Below are positions 57,890-64,000 of a stretch of 64,000 nt of DNA, piece by piece (within the stretch, counting starts at the first letter, position 1; every line of letters starts with the position of its first letter). The notes below the pieces were generated by a model, which was given only the letters and a program-made list of their open reading frames with translations, ran no database searches and had not been told where the DNA came from. The stretch is from assembly GCA_000711775.1 (NCBI GenBank), contig ARYC01001310.1, positions 1 to 64,000 of the forward strand, in the 5' to 3' direction. Source of the stretch: Oxytricha trifallax (Eukaryota > Ciliophora > Spirotrichea > Sporadotrichida > Oxytrichidae). The position numbers were made by a program, and so were the translations under genes.

Positions 57890-59420
57890 ATACGTAATAA
57901 TTAAGCAAAAGCAGAGCTTTGATCAAGAGTGCCTCAAATTTTAGGTACTACTGCTTGCATAAAGTTTAGCGTTTCAATAATGATATTCAAGCTCATTCTG
58001 CAATGAAATAAAAGTTCTCTCAAAAAGATTGTGACTAAATAGTAAAGGTTGTCACTACGCTATTTTAGCTGGTATTAATAAAATTTGGGCTTAGGAACTT
58101 AAGTGTCTAAAAATACTTATAAAAAGTTAAAGATAAATCCTGTGTGTATTATTCCTTATATCCCTCAATTTAATGGAAAAGAATTCAACTGCTGTTAAAT
58201 CTAGACTTATTACAAGAAGATATTTCTGTATGACTTTATACATGATTTACTTATTGATACAGTAGACTTTATTCAAAGTAGTTGAAAGATATTGAGCAAA
58301 GACAAGGCAATTTTATGTGCAAGAAAGGAAGTATGAATGATAATAAATTAATTTTTACCTTAAAATGAATCAATTATTCCATATATCAATCGAAATCTTA
58401 TAAATAACTGAATTATCTTTCTCTTTTGCTTCTGAAGATTCGCTTATGCCCATATTTTTTTCTTTGAATCAGAATTACTATGTTTTTCCATTCCATCTAA
58501 TATTTAAACATCTTTATATAGCCTTTAACTAACTTATTGAATAGTTTGAGACTTTATTTCTGTGAGTTTTCGCATTTTCTTTAATAAAAATACATTAGTT
58601 AAATTTTTCCTATAATATTATGATCAATGCGTACTATAATAACGATGCTTCTTATTTTCAAGCTAGGACAAACTTTTAGGATACCTTACTTTATTTAGTC
58701 TTCTGCAGAAATGGAGTTGCGTTCCTTGTGAGCTATATCAATAATTTCTCTGAGATATCTTTCTTATAGAGTATCAATAACGCCAAAGAATAAACTCCTT
58801 ATAGGAAACTTGTTAGAGAATTGCTTTTTAATAAAAAGGATAACTACCAACATTTCATCTTTCATAGTATCCTCATTGAGATTAGTGACAGAGATCTTTG
58901 GGTAGTTTGTTATTTCAATACACTCAATTTTTTAGTTTTTAAAGCTTTCTTATCATTAAAGAGTCTACATCTTAAGAATCAATTTCCTTACCTTTCATAG
59001 TTGAGAGAAATGAACTAAATAAAACTAAAGTATTTGTTGAAATATAGATTGTATTTTTACAATGTTCAGTGAGGTATCGATAAAGATCTTCCTTCCTTTG
59101 AATATTGATATAATTTTATTAGCCTCATTATGATTTTATTTTTGTTTCCTTCTTATTAATATATTTTAAATTATAAATTATAGACTTTTGGATCCTTTTA
59201 TATGACATTTTCTATTAAATATAGGCATATACTCTGTAAAATATGATAAAAAGTTGGCAAAAGCTGTAAAAAATTTTAAAGATGAATCTCAATTTTATCA
59301 ATTTAGCCATTAATTTAGTATTAAACTTGTTTAAAATTAACTAATACTAGTATTGTATTAGTTCATTTAAATTGGTCCCAAAATAAAGAATTATAGTTAA
59401 AAACAAATGATAAATTTAAA
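57890..59420. pseudogene. Decayed TBE remnant
   Basis: Plus strand 58030-58340 keeps transposase traces (VKVVTT..ILAGIN, KLKINPVCIIPYIPQFNGKE, HDLLIDTVDFIQSS) matching 41610-41970 of the full TBE in order. Minus strand 58390-59130 keeps traces of the 22-kDa ORF (CTTCCTTTGAATATTG, ATTAGTGACAGAGATC). 59270-59400 resembles the divergent-ORF spacer. Many frameshifts; no telomere-like ends visible. Much older than the 39541 copy. Confidence 0.7.
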
Positions 59421-59633
59421 CTTTTAGGGCATTTACTTTACTTTTATTGCTGCAATTGTAACTCCTAAATTGTGTATATATATAGCTAGAAATGTTTTTA
59501 AAAGAGTTGTAATAGTATTATAATTTTAATTTAAGCATTGCAGATCATTTAAATTGCAACAGAAATTATCTCTATCGAGAGAAAGTTAGAGATAAAACCT
59601 CTTTCTTTTAAGAAAATGTCTTTGCAATCAAAA

Positions 59634-60163
59634 TGAAGGTCAAGAAGCAGAAGGCAGCAAGAGTAAAAATATTAATTTAATATGTTGAGATATTAAAGAA
59701 CAGCTACTAATAGAAAAATAAGAAATTTATGAATGCTAAGAGCTTTAAATTTTTCTTAATAGAGTCTAGCTTAAAGAGCCACTTCAAAGAGATATACTTT
59801 GAAAATGCTAAAGTTTAAGCATGATATAGTTGAAGGTAGGTTCTAATCACTACAATGAAAAATCGTATACTCACAGCCAGAAAACATCAAATAGTATCAA
59901 CTCTCAAAGAGAGCAGAAGAAAAAGCTCAAGAAGTAAAATTGATAAATGAAATAACTAACTATGAGAGCAGTTATTGTTTTTTTAATAGAGAGATTGATT
60001 TATTTCTCTGGTATAAATGCAATTGAAATTAGCAGTTGCATTATAATTAATTTGGTAAAGACGTCCCCAACATGGCAAAACTAAAATTTGTTAATGAATT
60101 TGCATATAAATTCTATTCTCTCAGCAACCTCTTTAAGAATAAGCAGTATCAAACTGACTGAGT
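59634..60163 (+). CDS. Hypothetical basic protein fragments
   Basis: Block 1: MKVKKQKAARVKILIQYVEI, continuing KNSYQQKNKKFMNAKSFKF and SSLKSHFKEIYFENAK (59632-59826, TGA). Block 2: QLSKRAEEKAQEVKLINEI and NREIDLFLWYKCN (59860-60030). Block 3 near 60090: LKFVNEFAYKFYSLSNLF. Composition is clearly more coding-like than the flanks. They may be MDSs of one gene or remains of the third TBE ORF, whose place they occupy, but no zinc finger or kinase motif is seen. Confidence 0.35.
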
Positions 60164-60719
60164 TTGCCTACGAATAAATAATAATTTGAGAGAATTTCAA
60201 TATAAATGAAATTTCAAGATACGGGCATAATAAATAAAATAAATTATTCTCTATAGTTTGAAGTTAATAAAAGGGAAATTATTTTTAAATAATTATTAGT
60301 TAATTTATTTTTAAAATATAAAAACAAATATTAGCATTAAAAATTAACTTAAATATTTAAAATTAATTTAAAAATTATAAAGCCTGAATAAAGAAACTGT
60401 TTATAGAGTTATAATAATAAAAAATATTATTTCATTTTTATTGACTATTTACTATTGTGAATAATTTGCTTGGTACTTTTCCCGAAATTATTATTTTTGA
60501 GATACATGGCATTATAATATATTTTAAAATAATTAAGTATAAAATAGCGTTAAATTAAAGACTCTGATATATGAATCCAAAGAGACATAAAAAATTTATG
60601 CTATGTTATATAAACCTCCAAAAATCGGAATAATTTTTTTTATATATTTATCTAATTCAATTTATAAGTATGATTTGCATGTTTAATTGAGATTTCCATT
60701 TAATTAAAAATTTAATTTA

Positions 60720-61093
60720 GTTATAAGTATAAATAATTTAGGGAAATTTAATATTAACAGATCTTTAATTAATGACTGTTAAAGTTGACTAATTAAAATT
60801 ATCTTATGATCATTCGATTTAAAAATTAAATAAGCTGGACTATAGGAGATTCAATTTTGTTTCATCCTTAAAATCAAGGTAACTCCATTTAATGGAAGAA
60901 CTTTAAATATCAACAATTTATGTCCGCTGGTTAAATTCGAGTTTACTCAATCAAGAGATTTGAAAAAATAGCACCGTCTGAAGTCTAGATAATTTTGATA
61001 TTTCAATCGAATGATCATAACTTTTGCCTCAAATTTGATTCATATTAATTTTAATTTTATTTATTTTTCCAAGTTCACTTGAGCAATATTGAA
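60720..61093. repeat. Palindromic MITE, copy 8 (degenerate)
   Basis: Order of the family motifs is kept (GACTGTTAAAGTTGACTAA, ATCATTCGATTTAAAAATT, AGCTGGACT, TTTCATCC, inverted afterwards) but with many changes. Confidence 0.65.
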
Positions 61094-61320
61094 TTGCTAT
61101 ATTTGTACGACAAAAAAAGTTAGTTTTTGCTATGACACTTTGAAATAATATGGGAATTATTATATATTAAATATAATACCAAAAACTAAATAATAATTTA
61201 TTGGAATGGGACTTTGGTTGGAACATATTTAAATAGTCAATATAAATTAGCTATCATTTAAAATTGTAAAAAATTAGATGTAAATTATTATTACTTCAAA
61301 TTTAGGTTTGATAAATAAAA

Positions 61321-62758
61321 ATGTTTCAAAGAATATTTAGATGTTTCCAATAAAATCGTCCTAAATCTATTGACTATAGATTAGGTTTTAATAAAAATTC
61401 TAGTAATATATTCCAATAGAGAAAATAAGGTTAATAAGATGGGTTAACCCAAAAAGGATTTCAAAAAATTATTAGACTTATAGTATACTCATATTTAAGT
61501 TTAAATAAAAGCTATCAATTATGATTATCTTGAATAAGTAAGAGAAATAAGTTCTTCCATATTCGAAAAATTACAGATAAAATTAAGATGAGGAATTTTA
61601 TATAAACTCAAAATACATGCTTAATACATAAAATTACTATTTTTTATGGGAATATTTTTCAAACTTTACTGTAATTTTTAGAAATTTTATAAATCAAAAT
61701 TAGATAGATAACGCTTTGAGTTTATTCTAATTTTTAAATTAATAAATTAATTAAAAAGAGACTCCACAATTGAATATAATATTTGATAAATGCTCCAATA
61801 TTGAAAACTTGAGTATAAACTATACACTCAATTTTTGAAGAATATAATTTTATAAGATTACGATTTTTAATTCTGAGTTTACTTTTTCTGATCAAGGTAT
61901 ACATCCCCTTTTAAGTGTCTTTCCAATAATATATTTGAAAGACTCTTTCATTGGAAATCAGTTTAAAAACAAACATAGTTCCTGATATTTAAAATTATTT
62001 TGATTTCCTAATGAGGCCAGCAGTAAACCCATTCTTAAATTTGTACTAATTAGTTATGGATACTTGTATATTTATTGATTCAAGGATGCTTGCAAGCTTA
62101 AAAAATCTTTTGCATCTTTATATGAAATGCACGCTTTTTAGTTTATATTGACAAAATGTAATTAATTATAATAGATTGATTAAACTAAAGCTTCTTACAT
62201 ATTTAAACAAATAAGATGTTATTTGATTACTAGAACAATCACATTTAAATTACAAATCAGCATATAAATTTTCAATGGATTTTCAAAAAAAGGGTCTTAG
62301 AAATTTGAAGAAAATAAAAATTAAATTGGCAATAATTGTCTCAAAAAACCATTAAACGATTCTTTAGATTTTATGTATACAGATACAAAAGTTGTTCTAA
62401 TATTGAATGAATCATTAAACCGTTTAAAACGATTGAATTAGTTATTCGAAATAAATTTGTAAGTCTCTTACCTTGAAGGCTTCAAGCGTGAAATACTTCA
62501 ATTATAAATATGGAGAGTTAAAACACGATACTAGTTAATTAATGACAATGAGCTTAATTTATTAATTAAACTGTTTATGTTAAAGCTAATAAATTCAAGT
62601 TAGGATATTTTAAAATAAAAATTTCAAATATAACAGAATATAACTTGATTTTACTAAAACAATTTGGATATTAAATTAAAAATATTAATATAAAGATAAA
62701 TTATGATGAATTTTTCAAAGTAAAATTGCAAACAACAGATTCATAAGTTAAGTGTTGA
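61321..62758 (+). pseudogene. Germline repeat gene family, copy E
   Basis: ATG 61321 (MFQRIFRCFQQNRPKSIDY), then IIRLIVYSYLSLNKSYQ. Middle: NSEFTFSDQGIHPLLSVFP and YLKDSFIGNQFKN at 61875-61970, then ACTTGTATATTTATTGATTC coding CIFIDSRMLASLKN. End: TLKASSVKYFNYKYGELK and QLMTMSLIYQLN near 62480-62570, closest to copy D. Frameshifts and TGAs in several places make this the most decayed copy apart from truncated C. Confidence 0.6.
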
Positions 62759-63367
62759 ATTCATTCATTTAATTAATTAAAAATAATAATTTTTAGTAAT
62801 TGCAGAAAAACTAATATAAATAGATTTTAGTATATTAATTTTAAGTTTTAAATGCTTAAATCAAAATATAAAATCCTAAAAATAGTATCTGAAAAATTAT
62901 TTGTGATAGTTGTTGCTATTCATTAAATTATTATATAATGATGCTTAATGTTTAAATGATTTAAGTAATTTATAATGAGAACTTTAATATTTAATAATTA
63001 CCATATACTTACTTAATTTAATATTTTTACAAATGTTTTATTAGATTATTGTTAGGAATAGCTTAAAAAATGCTAAATTATAAAAACTCATTAAAGAATT
63101 GTTTGATTAACTTTTCAATGCTGCCATGCATTTTATTGTTTGAGAATAATTTAACTATTAATTATTTCATTGTAAATAAGGCTAAAAATTATTATTACAT
63201 TTATATTTACTGCAATATTTAGAAAATATATCAATATCAAGATAAGTATTCCCTAAAAATAGGGAAATTTAAATTTTAAATTGAACAAGCTGAAAGTGAT
63301 AATTCTTGTCAAGAATCATAAATAGTAAACTATAACTACAAGAAGTAAGTTTTTATTTTTTATATTA
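62759..63367. other. AT-rich spacer
   Basis: No gene or repeat recognised. Confidence 0.5.
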
Positions 63368-63732
63368 TAATGTATAATTTAATTGGGAAAATTAAATTAG
63401 TTGCAATTAGATTTCTCCAGCTTAGACAATGTGGTACTTGTTTGATAGAGAATTCAAAATTAGCTGGACAAAACTACTGTTGGTACTGCCCTAACTCAAC
63501 GTAGCAGTGAGATAAATTGATTTTAGTTTTGGGTGGTTTTTTTAAGTAAATTTAATGATAAAATTAAAGTCAAGTTATCTCGGTTCTACTAATTGAAGTT
63601 AGCAGTATAATCCAGGTAATTTTGAATTCTTAATAGAGCAAGTATTAAGTTGTTTAGGTTTTGACAAAGCTAACTGCCACTAATTTTCAATTTTTATTAA
63701 ATTTTAATTTCCCCTTTTCAATATTACTTTAA
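63368..63732. repeat. Palindromic MITE, copy 9
   Basis: Sub-family of copy 2: AGATTTCTCCAGCTTAGAC, ATGTGGTACTTGTTTGATAG, AACTCAACGTAGCAGTGAG, mirrored in 63560-63730 with a partial deletion of the right arm. Confidence 0.75.
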
Positions 63733-64000
63733 TAACTTTCGGAAATCTTATTCTATTTAATTCATGATTGAAGCAATAATCTCTTTATAAACAATATAGA
63801 TTGACACAAATAATTAAAGCTATTAAATTATGTCTGAACTTAATAAAGCAATTTGCGTGTGAGGCTACTTGAGAATTAATTTAATGATCATAGCAATTTT
63901 ATCAGGACCTTAAATTAAGATTAACCCCTATAGTGAAAAAGTAATTTTGATTAAATTCATTTCAATATTTTAAATAAGCTCTCATAAACCCATTTAAATT
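63733..64000. other. Window end, nothing recognised
   Basis: AT-rich with no identifiable feature. Confidence 0.5.

Overview
The window is AT-rich germline (micronuclear-type) DNA of a spirotrich ciliate close to Oxytricha or Stylonychia. Three observations lead there. First, genes read open only if TAA and TAG are glutamine and TGA is the sole stop. Second, conserved proteins are cut into coding blocks (MDSs) separated by short AT-rich inserts (IESs), and several block junctions carry 4-12 bp direct repeats ('pointers') that restore the frame when the insert is removed. Third, there is a telomere-bearing element (TBE) whose ends begin with C4A4 telomeric repeats. All functions below are read from translated motifs; no database search was possible.

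Layout. 1-1241: GC-rich IS630/Tc1-like transposase. 2909-6349: EF-hand protein. 6621-6848: 3' fragment of an unknown gene. 7022-8982: Q-rich coiled-coil protein. 8952-9204: small MITE. 9292-10906: truncated LINE. 11164-13582: membrane histidine acid phosphatase. 14198-19325 (minus): calcineurin-A-like phosphatase, one of whose IESs (2.4 kb) holds blocks of another gene. 19725-20508 (minus): START-domain protein. 20652-22400: RGS-like protein. 22600-23447 (minus): unknown protein with clear pointers. 23833-25800: MORN-repeat protein in five blocks. 26235-27712: unknown. 27936-31248: Q-rich TPR-like protein. 31488-32099: small gene with an intron.

From 33 kb on, the sequence is mainly germline-limited material: five diverged copies (A-E) of an undescribed repeated gene family, a 5.45-kb TBE (39541-44990) with four reading frames, a 1.06-kb TBE deletion derivative (53590-54645) with an AAT target duplication, a decayed TBE (57890-59420), and a solo TBE-like end (50965-51033). 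Somatic-type genes in this half are a GH5-like glycoside hydrolase (48940-52702) and a 102-residue ORF at 48293. Nine copies of a ~400-bp palindromic MITE are scattered throughout.

Many otherwise well-preserved genes carry one frameshift or in-frame TGA. These may be real decay, unnoticed tiny IESs, or assembly errors; the sequence alone cannot decide.
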